The translations under genes and the position numbers were made by a program. DNA of 64,000 nucleotides, from contig NOKP01000004.1 in assembly GCA_002682825.1 (NCBI GenBank), positions 1,299,607 through 1,363,606 on the forward strand, written 5' to 3'. This DNA is from Neonectria sp. B-13 (taxonomy: Eukaryota; Ascomycota; Sordariomycetes; Hypocreales; Nectriaceae). The notes beneath the pieces were generated by a model. The model was given only the letters and a program-made list of their open reading frames with translations, did no database searches and had not been told where the DNA came from. Shown here in pieces: positions 46,997 through 59,868 of the stretch (its first letter is position 1; each line of letters begins with the position of its first letter).

Positions 46997-48450
46997 TGTG
47001 TTCTGCGATGTTGGGGCTTTGAAGGGGAAGTTGCGAATGCTAGTGCCTGTTGATTGTTCGGGCGTCGTCTTTGAACTGTTGTGCACTAGTGATTCGAGAT
47101 GCAGTGAGGATGACGGCCTGAGCTGGGCCGGAGCAGCGCTTTGTGGGGCACCGACACCTCAGATGCGAATGCGACGTGCGGAGACATGGAGTTTAGAGAG
47201 CAATGGGTAGTCTAAAATATGTGTGGGGCTGGATATGCTTATTTTGGGACGTTAAGGGAGTCTCCACGAAGTTTTCCACGGGAATTTCCCGTGATGGCCC
47301 TCTGCTTTCGATTTCTAAGGTCTACTGCGTCTAAGTGGAAATGCAATTCTGAAAACTACAGTTCGAGAGGACGGGGTAGCTGGATATATGATGGATGTTT
47401 GGATCATGGATGGTTCCCCATGTTGGATCCTGGAACACGATGCCGGACCCTTCGGACAGGGATACTGGTACTTGGCCGGATAAGTAGACCGATCACGCGT
47501 GGACCAGTTAGATCTAGAAACTCAAAGCATGAATTCACATGCTGGCTCTCAGATGTAGGGCATGATTGACTGGGCTGGCGGGCTGCTCTTTGCTTAGAGG
47601 GTGAAGTGGGGGTCGGGCCGGAATGCAAGGAGGCTGACATGTTTCTAGTATCTCGAGACAGTCCTAGATAGACCAATTAGATGGTTTCAGATGAAGTCAA
47701 AACGCTAAGAAGCCAATGTGACTGCATACGTGCGTCTTTAAGGTATGCCGTGTTGATCATCAGTGAAAGCCATTTAGGGAGAACCCCCCCCCTTCTCGTA
47801 TTTCGTACACGCACTCGCATTTCTCCGTTCGCCCTGGACATCTGCCGGCGATCTCATCAGCACTAGAATTCCAAGGGCGCTAAGCTAAGCCTGGTTGCTC
47901 CATGTAATGACTTGCGCGTCCCATGTGCTGCGGGCGCCCATTTAGCAGTAGCCTGGACGATTGCAGGTCTGTCCCCGGATGTGAAGTGAAGGGGTGGTGG
48001 TTTAGGGGGTGGCGGAGGCGGCTGAGTGGCCTGGCGTCGGGCTTCTAGGCTGCCAGAACACTTGCCCTGCAGGGCTCAGTCACTGCAGCTGCAGTGGAGG
48101 CTCGGGGGTCAGCAGGAGCAGGGGTCGTGAATGGAACGCACCAGGAACGTGCCGTCATAAAGGAGCTAAATCTGGCCGCGCTAAATCCACTTGGACCCCA
48201 ACGCTCTGGCACTATCCGGGACGTGTTGAACGCCCACAGAGAATACCGAAGCTTAGTCAAATCGCAATCCTAATGCTAAACTCGATCCCGTCCCTTTGGT
48301 TTCACTTCTTCTCTTGAGCTTTGCATAGTTCTTTCATTCACCACCGATTCGCACCTTCGTCTTCGTCATTGCGCGAGGAATCTCTCAGTCTCCTCTCATG
48401 GCCTCTCCTCCTGGTGCTTAACAATCCCTGCCCTTCCCTTCTCCGTCGTC
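46997..48450. other. Divergent promoter region, binding-protein / MFS genes
   Basis: Both flanking genes start at the edges of this gap. Several TC-rich stretches lie at 48300-48450, ahead of the MFS start. No RNA gene or convincing reading frame was found. Confidence 0.5.
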
Positions 48451-50186
48451 ATGTCGCCGAGATCGCCACACAAGCTTGGCCTTGACCTTGACCTTGAGCT
48501 CGACAACACGCCGGAAGATGCGCCGTTCTTGAACCCCTATGCGCGACCCCAGGGCGATACCGGAAGCATCAGCGGCAGTAGCCTTCATTCTCACCCGGAT
48601 CATGAGTTCAACTTCCGTAGGTGGGGCGTCAGGACGCCTCGCCGCATCATCATCCTCGTCGCCACCATCAAGTTCTTGATCGTCATGAGTGGAATGCTCA
48701 TGCTTGTCCCCTACGCCCGCCTTATTGAGGACGCTTTCTGCCATGCCTACTACGAGGATACCTCTACTGGCATCATTGACGAGATGAAGTGCAAAAAGGA
48801 TGAGATCCAATCTCGAATGGGCTTCTTTTTTGGCTGGACAGGCCTTGTCTCGTCGGTGCTAGGTACCTACTGAACTCGAGAACCTCTCACTCAACCCTCC
48901 TCTAATTGCTGTATAGGTCTCATAGTTGCCTTTCCGTATGGGTTGATGGCCGATAAAATTGGTCGCAAGCCTACCGTCATCTTCGCCTACTCTGGCGTGG
49001 CTGTCTCGTTTTGCTTTGGCCCTATCATTCTCAAGGGACTGCAGCAGCCAATCCGTGACAATCCCTATCTGCTGCTCATAGGGTCTGTATTTCAGCTGTT
49101 TGGAGGCGGTATCCCAGTTCTTCTGAATACCCTTTATGCTATTGCAGCCGATGTGAGCTCTGAAGAGGACAAGTAAGCATGCTTCTACACCAGCAGTGCC
49201 TTTGACTAGTAGCTAACGCGAATTGTAGAGCCACCAACTTTCTCTATCTTACCTTTGGTTCCACGGCAGGTGGGCTTCTGGGCCCTGTGATTGCTGGCCT
49301 TGTTATGCAACGCTTTGGCCCATGGGTGCCCATCTATCTCGTCTTGGCATCAGTCCCAATCGTCCTTGCTATCCTCTTCCTACTCCCAGAAACTTTGACC
49401 ATCAACATCAAGAGCCAACAGAATGAGGCTGACGAACCCGTGTTGAAATCGGTCAGAGACCACATGGAGCAAGGCGTGAAGGACCTGGTTCAATCCCTTA
49501 ACATTCTCAAGAACAGGAGTGTTCTGCTAATTATCGTCACCTTCTTCGTCCAGAATGCGCGCTTCAGTGCGTATACAGGCATCCTAGCACAGTATGTCAG
49601 CAAGCATTTCGGATGGAAGTTGGCCGAAACTAGCCTCCTGTTGTCCCCTTTGGGAATCCTCAACCTCATCGTCCTGGGCGGGTTGCCCAAAATCTCGGAA
49701 GTCCTGCTCTCGCCACGATATCGCATGTCGCCGTTTAGAAAAGACCTGTTCTTGACCCGCGTCTCTACGTGCATGTTGGTCATTGGGGCAATAGTTCAAG
49801 GCTTTAGCCATAGTATCGTCATGTTTCTGTTTGGGCTTTTCATCTCATCCTTTGGCGCGGCGGATACTGCGCTGGCCCGAGCGACGGTCTCGCACTTTGT
49901 GCAACCTGAGTATACCTCCAGGCTGTATGCTTTGATTGGTATGATCGAAGTCTTGGGCTCTTTCATTGGAGGTCCAATTTTGGCTTGGTGCTTCGCCACA
50001 GGACTGAAGCACAAGGCCTTGTTGATGGGCTTGCCATGGCTGTATGTCGGGTTTCTCTGCTTGCTGGCCTATGTCTCTCTGTTGTTCGTGAAACCACCCA
50101 AGAAGCAACCCCGAGAAGAGGACGCCGACAGCGACAGCGATGGGACTGAAGAGTTTATGCCCGACGATCCTCTGCGGCTTGAATAG
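48451..50186 (+). CDS. MFS transporter
   Basis: Three exons (48451-48862, 48917-49172, 49229-50186) with introns of 54 and 56 bp encode 541 residues. A 65-residue N-terminus leads to the first helix (IIILVATIKFLIVMSGMLMLVPY). The conserved loop between helices 2 and 3 reads GLMADKIGRKPTVIF, the major facilitator motif A. After that come LLLIGSVFQLFGGGIPVLLNTLYAIAADV, TFGSTAGGLLGPVIAGLVMQRFG, and after the central loop RSVLLIIVTFFVQNARFSAYTGI, with about 12 helices in total. The tail is acidic (EEDADSDSDGTEEF). This resembles tetracycline-resistance-like fungal MFS proteins; the substrate is unknown. Confidence 0.85.
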
Positions 50187-50830
50187 TGTTCGACGGGAGA
50201 GGAGAGGTTGGGATTGTATGATTGAACTGCGTGAATGTCAACGTCTTGGCATGGCATGGCATGCGATCGGAGCAGTGTCCATGGTGTCATTGGTTGGTGA
50301 AGAAATCTGTACACTACATATATGATATACCCGAATAGAATAGACAGCTGCGTTCTTGTACACGTATTTTACGCACGTTTTGTGCTTAGAAACTCATGCC
50401 TATCTGTCGGTCCCTTGCTGATCATCACCTTCCAGATGTGGCTCGCCACGGAACTTTTGTCCGTCTTTGGGTCCCGCCCCATACGAAGCACCAACACACC
50501 ACCGTGATTCGCACCGCAACGATCTTTTGTATTGCCAATTCAGTCAAGCGATCTAATCCCGACGGCGAGGTTTATCGGTCAGCAAGGCGCCCTATCGGGC
50601 AAGCACCGAGCGAGCCCCCCCGGCACGCCACTTCCTGTCTGCAGGGACCTTTTGTCACGCCTTGGGATGGGCTTTTGAAAGCCGCCTCATCCCCCAACTG
50701 CATGTATCTAGGCAGCTAAATATCCAAGAAATAGCATAAGACGCGACGCTCATTGCGACTTTCAACTCTGCGCAATAGCTGAAGTTGAATTCGTCTGGTG
50801 CGACTTCCACGAGAATCCGCCACTCACGCC
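50187..50830. other. Intergenic, MFS to ABCC transporter
   Basis: The two transporter genes are in tandem, so this gap should hold one 3' end and the ABCC promoter. No distinct element was recognised. Confidence 0.5.
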
Positions 50831-53800
50831 ATGGAGTCGTACAACTCGACGCAGTGCCGCGATGGCTTCTTGGGTCCCAGCGTCTGGGCCGAGGGCTGTC
50901 GCGGGGGATTCGACTTCACCCGTACGCTAAGCATGAGCCCGCCAAGGGAAATGAAGCTCGAGTACTCACATTTGGGGTAGTTACGTTGGAAGAGAGCATC
51001 TTGAGTATGACTCCCGCAGCCGTGTTCCTCCTTCTGGCCGGTCCGCGATGCCTCTACCTCCTCAGAGTTCCAGACAAAACAAAGCGTCAAGCAACATATA
51101 CTCCAAAACTAGTAAATGAAGCTTCTTGATCCCGCCATCTAATTTGGTCTAATCTTTTCCAGATTTCGTCCGTCGCCTATTCGCTCTTGCAGGTCGTTCT
51201 GCTTGGCCTGATAGCTTCCAAGAAAAAGCTCAACACCAACTTCTCCTTGGCCGCCGCCATCCTGAACCTCTTCGCCTCCTTTGCCATCGTTCTCCTGGTC
51301 CACTTCGAGCATGTCAAGTCTATCCGGCCATCGTTCCTCCTCACCGCGTACCTTTTCGTATCGCTGCTCTTCGATGCTGCGCGCCTGAGGACCGAGTGGT
51401 TGATTTCCATCAATGTCTCTTACGCAGCGGCTAGTTCTACGTCAACGGCGCTCAAACTCGCGCTTTTGGTCTTGGAGACGATTGAAAAGCGCAAGATTCT
51501 CATCAAGTCTAGCAAAACCCCGTCCACCGAGAGCACGAGCGGGCCGTTCAGCCGCGGACTCTTTGTTTGGCTGAATTCTTTACTCATTTCAGGCTGGGGG
51601 ACTGCTCTGACTAGCAATACTCTCCCGTCAATATATGAGGAGCTCTCCTCCGAAAAGCTCGCCATTAGATTTGACAATGCATGGAGGAAAGGTTGGTCTA
51701 AATTGATATATAAATCTTGTCCCAATTCATACTGACCCAACTACTTCAGCGATCAAGAGGAGCAAGAAACCGTCAATTTTCCCGACTACAATTAGGATTC
51801 TCAAGTGGGAGCTTCTTAGTATGACACCACCTCGGCTCGCCATGATTGCCTTGAACATCTCACAGCCTTTCCTCGTCTCTAACGCGTTGCGATTTCTCTC
51901 CGCGCAGGCATCAGATGCTAACAAGAACCTTGGTTACGGGTTAATCGGCGCATTTGCTTTCGTTTTTATAGGATCTGCTGTAAGTTTAAACCCAGCCTTT
52001 GGATTCAACTGCTAAATTTTTGTAGGTCATGACAGCGTGGTATGAGCATCTTACTTTCCGTGCAGGCGCCATGGTACGCGGTGGCCTCATCACACTGGTC
52101 TATAGCAAGATGATGAAGCTTCCTACGACTGATATCAATGAGTCAGCTGCTCTTACGCTGATGGGCAATGATGTAGAGACACTGACAGAGAAACTTAACA
52201 TCTTGCTTATTGAGTGGTGGGCGAATACTCTCACCGTAGCAATTGCTATGTACATGCTCGCAAGCCAACTCGGAGCAGTGTGTGTTGCGCCCATTATCAC
52301 CGCGATAAGTGAGAGACGACCAAAGTGTTACAAGTGGCCGGATACTAACGTTTGCAGTCTCAATTGGCCTCTCGAGCATTGTGGGCAAGATGATGGTTCC
52401 ACGCCAGACGGTCTACCAGAAGGCAACCCAAGACCGCATCAACTTGACCTCGGAGGTCCTTGGGTCGATGAAGGCTGTCAAGATGCTGGGTTTGACGGAA
52501 CGGTTCAAGGACCTCATTGCCCGGAAACGGAACGAGGAGCTGGCAGTAGGCATACATTACCGCAAGGTATCCGTCTACAGCAATTGCATTTGTACGTTTC
52601 CATTCACTTAAAGCTTCCCCAGGGACGTATCTGACAACTTCGCGCAGCCAACTGCAACACCAGTCTCACAGAAGCCATCACCTTCGGCGCCTATGCCATT
52701 GCTGCGAAACTCAGTGGCGACGAGCCGTTCACAGCCTCTCAAGCCATCACTGCGCTGTCCATTCTGAGCGTCATGATGACGCCGCTCGCAGAACTCGTTG
52801 GCAACATTCCAAATTCATTTTCTGTCTTTGGCTGCTTCAAAAGGATCCAGGAGTTTCTTCTCTTGGGTGAGCGGGTTGACCGTCGTAACATTCGCGGCGC
52901 TCTGAACGAAAACAGCCCGAAACCGTCTAAAAGCCAGGATGAGTCTAGCAAAGAGGCGATTGAGCTGTCGGATTTCCATGGCGCTAATTTAGATGCCGCG
53001 CATGTTGCAATTGTGGATGGGAACTTCAGTTGGGGTGATAAGCATGTCCTTCGAGACATCAACGCCTCGTTTCCCCGACAGCCGAATGGGTCCCTCACGA
53101 TGGTTGTTGGCCCCGTCGGATCTGGAAAATCGAGCCTTCTCAAAGCAATTATCGGAGAAATCGCAGCTTCGAATGGTTTCGTGTCCTTGAACTCTCCCGA
53201 AGTTGCATTCTGTGATCAAACGTCCTGGATCATGAACGCTACAATTCGGAAGAATATCATCGCCGAGTCCCGAGAGTTCGAGAGTGCCTGGTTCGATACA
53301 GTAGTAAATGCGTGCGACTTGACTGTCGATATATCCAGACTTCCGGAAGGAGACCTGACTGCTGTCGGTGACAAGGGAGTCAAGCTTAGTGGAGGTCAAA
53401 GGCAACGATTGGTAAGTCCGCCTTTCTCAATAAGAACGCTAGCTAACTATTCAAGGCTATTGCCCGTGCTGTTTACTCGAGAAAACCTGTAGCTATCTTT
53501 GATGATGTCTTCAGTGGGTTGGACAAGGTGACAGAGCAAGCAGTTTTCAGCCGGGTCTTTGGAAAGGATGGACTGCTCATGAAGAACGGAACCACTGTCA
53601 TCCTCGCAACACACGCTGGTAGGTCTAAGAACAATATCACATAATGACACGCACACTAATTGATTACAGTCCACCGGCTTCCTGAGTCTGATCATATCAT
53701 TGCCATTGATCAGCATGGAAGGCTTTGCGAACAAGGATCATTTTTCAAGCTGCGGTCTGGTGGGGGTTATGTCGAAAGCCTCGACATCTCGCGTCATTTC

Positions 53801-56069
53801 AAGGACGACGAAGAAGATCAATCATCCTCTAGCTCTGATACCGAGGGAGAGTCCAAGAGCCATGAACCAAAGGCCAAAGAAAGCGACGAGGTCCAAGACG
53901 CACCCAGTGACACCAGTGTCTTTCTGTACTACTTCAAAGCTATAAAAGCACATAACGTTGCTCTCCTGGTGGCACTAACTGTATCGTCAGGCTTCACCGG
54001 CACATTCAGATGTGAGTTTGCTATCCGTAATATAGCTGCCTTGATTTTGACATGCTTGCTCTAGATGTTTGGATTACTTGGTGGGGCGACGGTAAAGGAC
54101 ATAACAGCAAGGACCTCGGGTACTGGCTGAGCATCTATACCGTCTTGTCTATCTTGGAAGGTGTTCTGATAACGCTGTCTATCGCGTAAGAGAGTTGACT
54201 CGACCGTCTGTGGCATCACTAATGTGCATTTCTAGGCTCTTTCTGCTCGTGGTTGGGCCGACAAGCGGGAGGACGCTGCACCGGAGAATCTTGACTGCAG
54301 CAATGAAGTATGAATAGACATTCAAGAAAGTGAACAATTCAGTGCTAACAAATGGAACAGTGCACCAATGTCGTTTCTTTCCAACACCGAGACCGGATCT
54401 TTGATCAATCGGTATTTGCCCCGAAGCGGACATTCAAGGCCTCACTAACTCTGGGCTAGATTTAGCCAGGATTTACGATATGTTGACATGATCCTCCCGG
54501 TCGCCTTAGCGATATTTCTTTTTGGTAAGCGGAACATCTAATAAGCGCGACATCAACTCGACTAAAAGGCGTTCGCAGAGATTACCGCGTGTATCGGCGC
54601 TGCTGGTCTTGCCATTGCGGCAGTTGGTTGGTTTGCCATCTCCATACCGTTTGTGGTTGCGACACTCGTCCTCATCCAGCGATTCTACGTCCGGACATCC
54701 AAGCAGCTTCGCCTCTTAGAGTATGTCTTGAGTTGCAATTCCAATGAACCCACTGACGAGATGCCTTAGGATTGAGCATAAGGCCCCGTTGTTCTCCCAC
54801 TTCCTTGAGTCCATCCACGGCCTGGCCACGATTCGCGCCTTTGGCTGGACCCAACCCTACACTGACAAGTCACTCCTTCGAATCGACGATGCTCAGAAGC
54901 CTGCCTACCTGCTCAATTGCATCCAAAGATGGTTGACCCTCGTCTTGGATATGGTCGTCGCGTTTCTCACCATCATCCTCGTCGTCCTTGCCGTCGTTTT
55001 GCGGGAGAAGGTCAACCCTTCGCTGTTGGGTGTCGCGCTTGTCAACATGATGCGCCTAGGAGGAAACATGAAGGGAATTATTCTGTACTGGTCCATCTTA
55101 GAAACCTCTCTTGGAGCCATCACGAGGATTCGCACATTTTCCGGACAGACTCCTACCGAGCTGGAACCCGAGGAAGACAGACAGTCGATGAATAATTGGC
55201 CTGCAACGGGCAGCTTGGAAGTCAACAACTTGTCGGTTCAATACGAGTAAGTCGCCCTGATAGTCCTGGCGAATCCTTGGCTAACTAGATAGCCAAACCT
55301 CCGATCCCATCCTGCGCGGACTTTCCTTCAGCATCAAACACGGGGAGAAGTTTGGGCTTTGCGGTCGCAGCGGCAGCGGCAAAAGCTCATTCATCCAGGC
55401 TCTTCTTCGAATGGCAGAAATCGTTGAGGGCCAGATCACACTGGATGGCGAGAACTTAGCCACAGTGCCACGTCCTATTATCCGCGAGAAACTAAGCTGT
55501 CTTACCCAAGATCCATTTCTCTTCAGCGATAGCATTCGATTCAACGCGGATCCTGTTGGTAATTGCCCTGACGAGAAAATCATCGGCGCTCTTGAGCGTG
55601 TGGGCATTTGGTCCGTGATCAAAGCCAAGGTTGGCGAAGGTATGAATCCGCTGGATGAGAAGATGGACGATAACTTCTTGTCACACGGCCAACGGCAACT
55701 CTTCTGTCTTGCCCGCGCCCTACTGAAGAGGAGCTCCTTGCTTATTCTCGACGAGCCGACCAGCAGGTAAGTGTTCTCTTGGTCTTCACTGCCGACAAAA
55801 CTGACCTGCATCATAGCGTCGACAGCCAGACGGACGCCAGGATCCAGGAGGTGATTCGATCAGAATTCTCAGCTTGCACAATCATCATGATTGCCCACCG
55901 ACTCGATACGCTGCTTGACTTTGACAAGATCGCGGTCCTCGATAGAGGTTCCTTGGTGGAGTTTGGAGTACCCCGGGAATTGCTGGCTAACGAGGCCAGT
56001 GCCTTTGCGAGGCTTTATCGCGCTGACAAGAGTAAGAAGTCTAGCCATGGCAATGCTGAGGGGGTATGA
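50831..56069 (+). CDS. ABCC (MRP-type) full-length ABC transporter, 17 exons
   Basis: Seventeen phase-consistent exons encode 1,473 residues: 50831-50921, 50981-51111, 51163-51691, 51750-51979, 52026-52308, 52358-52591, 52648-53411, 53456-53618, 53670-54011, 54065-54185, 54236-54307, 54361-54411, 54460-54524, 54579-54720, 54770-55246, 55293-55766 and 55817-56069. The start (STQCRDGFLGPSV, then CRGGFDFT) is typical of fungal ABCC proteins with an N-terminal five-helix TMD0. TMD1 follows, then NBD1 with Walker A GPVGSGKSS, signature LSGGQRQRL and Walker B VAIFDDVFSGLD. A Ser/Asp/Glu-rich linker and TMD2 lead to NBD2: Walker A GRSGSGKSS, signature LSHGQ, Walker B LLILDEPTS, and a switch His in IAHRLD. 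Such proteins export conjugated metabolites or drugs at the plasma or vacuolar membrane; the substrate here is unknown. Confidence 0.9.
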
Positions 56070-57506
56070 TATCTTGTTACGGAAGTTCAATTTGTATCAA
56101 GGAGCCCCATATAATACAAATTGATCCATTGTCTTGCTTGAACTTCCAAACGTTGCATTGTGACATGCTTGGAATTTGTCCAATTATCATATAGCTGCTA
56201 AGGACCATACTTCTAAAGTCAATTCGCGAGACCGTTCTCCATATTTGGAAAAGGCTCGGCACCTTGTATAGAAACACCCCACTCATCGATGTTCTGACCT
56301 TGTCCATCTGTTTTCCATCGTCTTTATTCCTCAGAGGTCCTGTCTGGCTGCCCACCGGGAGCGCAGGGTATGATAAGTTTTAGCGGTTTTGACGCCAATG
56401 CCATACATCGCTGCGGTGCCCGTACATGCGAGACCAATGTCCAAGATGGGGACACTAGACTACAGCGTAATATCAAAGGTCATCATTTGATGTATAACTG
56501 GCATGTATAAATGTCAGTAGAAATCAGAGAGATAAATTATCCTTCTGCGGCTTCTTGACGTCGCAAGGAACACAAGTAACAGCTTACAACACTACCCTTG
56601 CTAAATCAGGGCTTCCTTCCCAAAGGTTCAAGCAGCACCTCTCCACCATTTTGCAACCTTTGCAACAGGCCCACGGGTGTTCCGACATGCACCGTCACTA
56701 CATCGTTTCTTTTAGGTCCCCACCCCAGTTGCTGGCCCCGTAAATGACTGTAAGAGCATTTTCAAGCCGCCCGGGGCCTTTCGTGAGGTTAATGGGAGTT
56801 CATGAGTGAATATTGACGTCTTTTCAGATATATTCGTGTAGCTATGGCGAAGTTCTTCGAGTTACATGTTGAGATAGGGATGCAGTGGCGAAAACTGGCT
56901 CTATTAAGGAGGGCAACGGAACGAGATTTACGAATGTGATACAGTATGATGGCGCCTAGGAGAGGCTATTCATATAAAGTACTCTAACCCAAAGGACTTA
57001 ATCACAAGATTTAAGGCTGTAAAGAAAGCAAATGATCATCAACTAGATTTGTGGCTTGGAGACAATATCTCCCCTAGCACCCTGCACGGAGACGTTGCAC
57101 AAGGGCAAGGCCCAAGGCCCCTTGCATAAATTCTACAAAATCACCATTGCCAAGGCCGACATCTAACTTGAATCACCAATCGTTGAAATTTGACTGGATC
57201 CGTAAGCGAAACTGAAACATGTCGTGTTATTGAACGAAGGCGTAGCGATATCTGTGTCTACCATTGAGATGGTATAAGTAGGCTGACCGCATATGAGCGA
57301 CGGCTTGTGTGATTGGGTCAAATGGGCAACATTTACTCAAAAGGGATCAATATTTGGCTGTGCATCAAACCAAGCACGCCGTGGACTGGACTATATAATT
57401 GTGGAAGCAGACCCTCGCTACTACCATCACCACGACTCGCTTGACGCTGAGCCAGCTTTGTTCCGAAACTCGCTCATCCACAGAATATCGAAGACAGCTA
57501 AGCAAT
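56070..57506. other. Intergenic, 1.4 kb, relatively AT-rich
   Basis: This gap between the ABCC gene and the small Cys protein has more A and T than the neighbouring coding sequence. No coding frame, RNA or repeat stands out. The frame that overlaps the start of the next gene was judged a shadow. Confidence 0.45.
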
Positions 57507-57800
57507 ATGTGCGAAGTCAGATTGGCTTACACCCGCTGTGCTCGCTGCAGCACGGTCAACAACGTGGAAGAAGTGATTGGACTCTGCGAGAAAGGAAACC
57601 CAGAAGCAAAGAGCCGCCAAGAGCAGGAAAAGTGTCCCAACGGCCTGGTTCAGATGCCCGATGAGCAGATAACCGACGAAGCATCTTCTACTCTCTGTCA
57701 ACTCTGCCAAGCTGCAGTTGAACTGGAGGAGATGGCCAACGAGGATCGAAAGCCCAAACCATCTGGCTACCAGTTTGAACGTTGGGCCGAGAAGAACTAG
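57507..57800 (+). CDS. Small CxxC protein, unknown function
   Basis: The 97-residue protein MCEVRLAYTRCARCS through FERWAEKN has paired cysteines at TRCARC and TLCQLC and two single ones (GLCEKG, EKCPNG), so it may bind a zinc ion. An in-frame ATG-less extension exists upstream but is not protein-like, so the MCEVR start is preferred. No intron is required. It is highly charged and has no signal peptide. I do not recognise a family; small proteins of this type are common and poorly characterised in Sordariomycetes. Confidence 0.6.
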   Translation: MCEVRLAYTRCARCSTVNNVEEVIGLCEKGNPEAKSRQEQEKCPNGLVQMPDEQITDEASSTLCQLCQAAVELEEMANEDRKPKPSGYQFERWAEKN

Positions 57801-58076
57801 AGCAGGATTTACGACACGCCTTTTGAGGATTTGGAGGCTTGGCTATTAGAGGAATATTGGGTTTGGTCTGGGATTGGCGTAGTAAAGGGGTTTTAGATGA
57901 GCTGGTAACTATCTGACACAACCAAGTTCAGAATACCAACAAATAATGTCAATCGGCTCTAAAACTCGCCTATCACTTGGTATCCTAAGACGAAACTCAA
58001 CTGAGATAGGCAGGGTTGGTGTAAAGGGCCCCGACTTATCTTACAATCCGTACTCACCCGAACGTCACATTTCATC

Positions 58077-59222
58077 TTACTCGGTATCTCGGTCACGAGC
58101 GCGCACATTATTAATGGCCCATTTCACGTAAACTCTACCAGCCATGTCACGATGACAGATAGGCGAAACCTCAAAGTAAACGTCGATGGCTGACAGAAGT
58201 GTAGCTTCCAACGCAAAGATGTCCCAAAGCACTTCTTCGAAGGAAGGCACGTCACCACCGCGGATTTGGGGTATGTCGCGCCAAGACTGGCGAGCCAGAG
58301 CCGGCAGAAATCGCCAAGCGCCGAGCGCGACTACCAACGTCGTGAAGAGGCAGAAGCTTATAAGAGTTTTAACAAGCCAAGATACTATCCATGTCCCTTT
58401 GCTTGAGATGATAATGAGGAAAGCTAACTCTTCCCTTCCATGGCAGTTCCCGAATCCATCCTCAGAAACATCGAGAATCACGACAGCTAGTACATGTCGA
58501 TTATCGACCGACTGTTTGAGAAGGCGCTCATAACCACCGAAGAAATAGAAAATCACAAGTGAGTATCCCCTTCCCTAGACTAAGATTTCGGAATGTTATC
58601 CTTATTGGATCACAAGATTTGCCACCGGAACGCTTAGTAGCTAGGTCACCATTTCTGTCTCGCTACGTTTACCACCGGGCTGCAGCGGTCGTTTTGCATC
58701 ATGTGCGGCAGGTTCTCGTTGAACGGGGCATTTATCCCGTCTCGCCAATCTCCACGAATCCACCCGTCCCGCATATATCATGGCAAAACTTGATTGAAGT
58801 ATGGCATCGAGCTCATGCTCAAATGCCAGCGGACGGGGTGCCGGCTGAGCGCACTCTAGTTGGTAGCATCGTTCGGCTGGCGGACTTGTGGAACTGGCAC
58901 GGAAAATGTATCTTCGATCCCTGCCATTCTGAGCCTCTACCGCGCTGGAGGTACGATCCATGCTTGGACGGGGCACAAGAACAACCCGTACAATGGCAAT
59001 TGTCCTCCTGCGGCCACTCCAGAGGGCAGCAGGACCAGATACAAAACAATGTTCTATGCAAGACGAAGGTGAATCTGAGGCTAACTCAGAAGAGCCATAC
59101 CTATGGCCGTCTGATGTAAGCCGGTATGAGGCATAGGCCTCGACGAACGAAGTGCTTGCCATTACGGCTGCCCATGCAATCAAGAAACCCCAGTCGGTTT
59201 TCAAGCTGGACCAGGGCAACAT
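58077..59222 (-). other. Region of overlapping long frames, possible decayed membrane-protein gene
   Basis: On the minus strand, a frame at 59222-58641 starts with a membrane-helix-like segment (WGFLIAWAAVMASTSFVEAY), and a frame at 58556-58077 contains another (WLVKTLISFCLFTTLVVALGAW) and a protein-like tail (FEEVLWDIFALEATLLSAIDVYF). A splice at SDGHR (GTATGG to CCGCAG) is phase-consistent, but the middle part reads poorly and I could not join the two frames into one product. Opposite frames on the plus strand (58559-59119) also look partly protein-like. It may be a real gene with unseen introns or a decayed one. Confidence 0.3.
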
Positions 59223-59337
59223 CGTCCGTCGACTCTACGTGTCTTGATTCATATCATGCGAAACCATCATCAAATGATATTCGATAGCGATTCTGAGGTC
59301 TCAGTAAAAGATCGATCATCATCGGTGATCCGATCTT

Positions 59338-59868
59338 ATGCTCACGGCCACGGATTGGACATTTCTGGGATTGCTTGAACAGGACCATTATCTGAAGATT
59401 CTGCGGGAAAGAAAGACGCCCTTGAAGGAGTGCATCAATCTTCTCCGAGAGAAACTTGGCATCGAGCGTTCCTACAAAGCCATCCAGGGGAGATGTGTGG
59501 TGAAGGGCTTCGTTGAAAGTCCCACGGGCGACGAGTGGTCCCAGGATGAGCTAGGTCTTGTCTGGGATTGCGTTTCTTCCGGTCTGAAGTCGTCGGAGAT
59601 GTACAACAGGTTCTGGAAGAGGTTCGGGACAGGACAACCCCAGAACTCGAACAACGACATGGTAAGGAAATTGAAGGTCAACGGGGACATTCGAGATTTA
59701 GGGAGGAAGCACTGGACTCTCAAGGAAGAATAGTTCATCAGGGATTGGCCGCATCTTACCTAGGTAGGGCTCGTTGCTGCATTTCACGCACGGTTTGGAA
59801 CTTCTCGAACCGTCTTCGCGGTGCAAGGAAAGTTTGCGGTACTGAGGAAACGCTCCAGCCAAGATTAG
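59338..59868 (+). pseudogene. Myb/SANT-like three-repeat gene broken by in-frame stops
   Basis: The intact part (59338-59733) codes for 131 residues with two tandem about 50-residue units: the first starts DWTFLGLLEQDHYLKIL and ends in GRCVVKGF, the second starts EWSQDELGLVWDCV and ends in RFGTGQPQ and MVRKLK. A third unit begins HWTLKEE and meets TAG at 59731. Reading on in the same frame gives FIRDWPHLT, a TAG at 59761, VGLVAAFHARFGTSRTVFAVQGKFAVLRKR, and TAG at 59866. The third unit is otherwise complete, with matching Trp and FG positions, so the stops look secondary. No nearby intron can remove the first stop. The regularly spaced Trp suggests Myb/SANT-like DNA binding; this is tentative. 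Confidence 0.5.
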
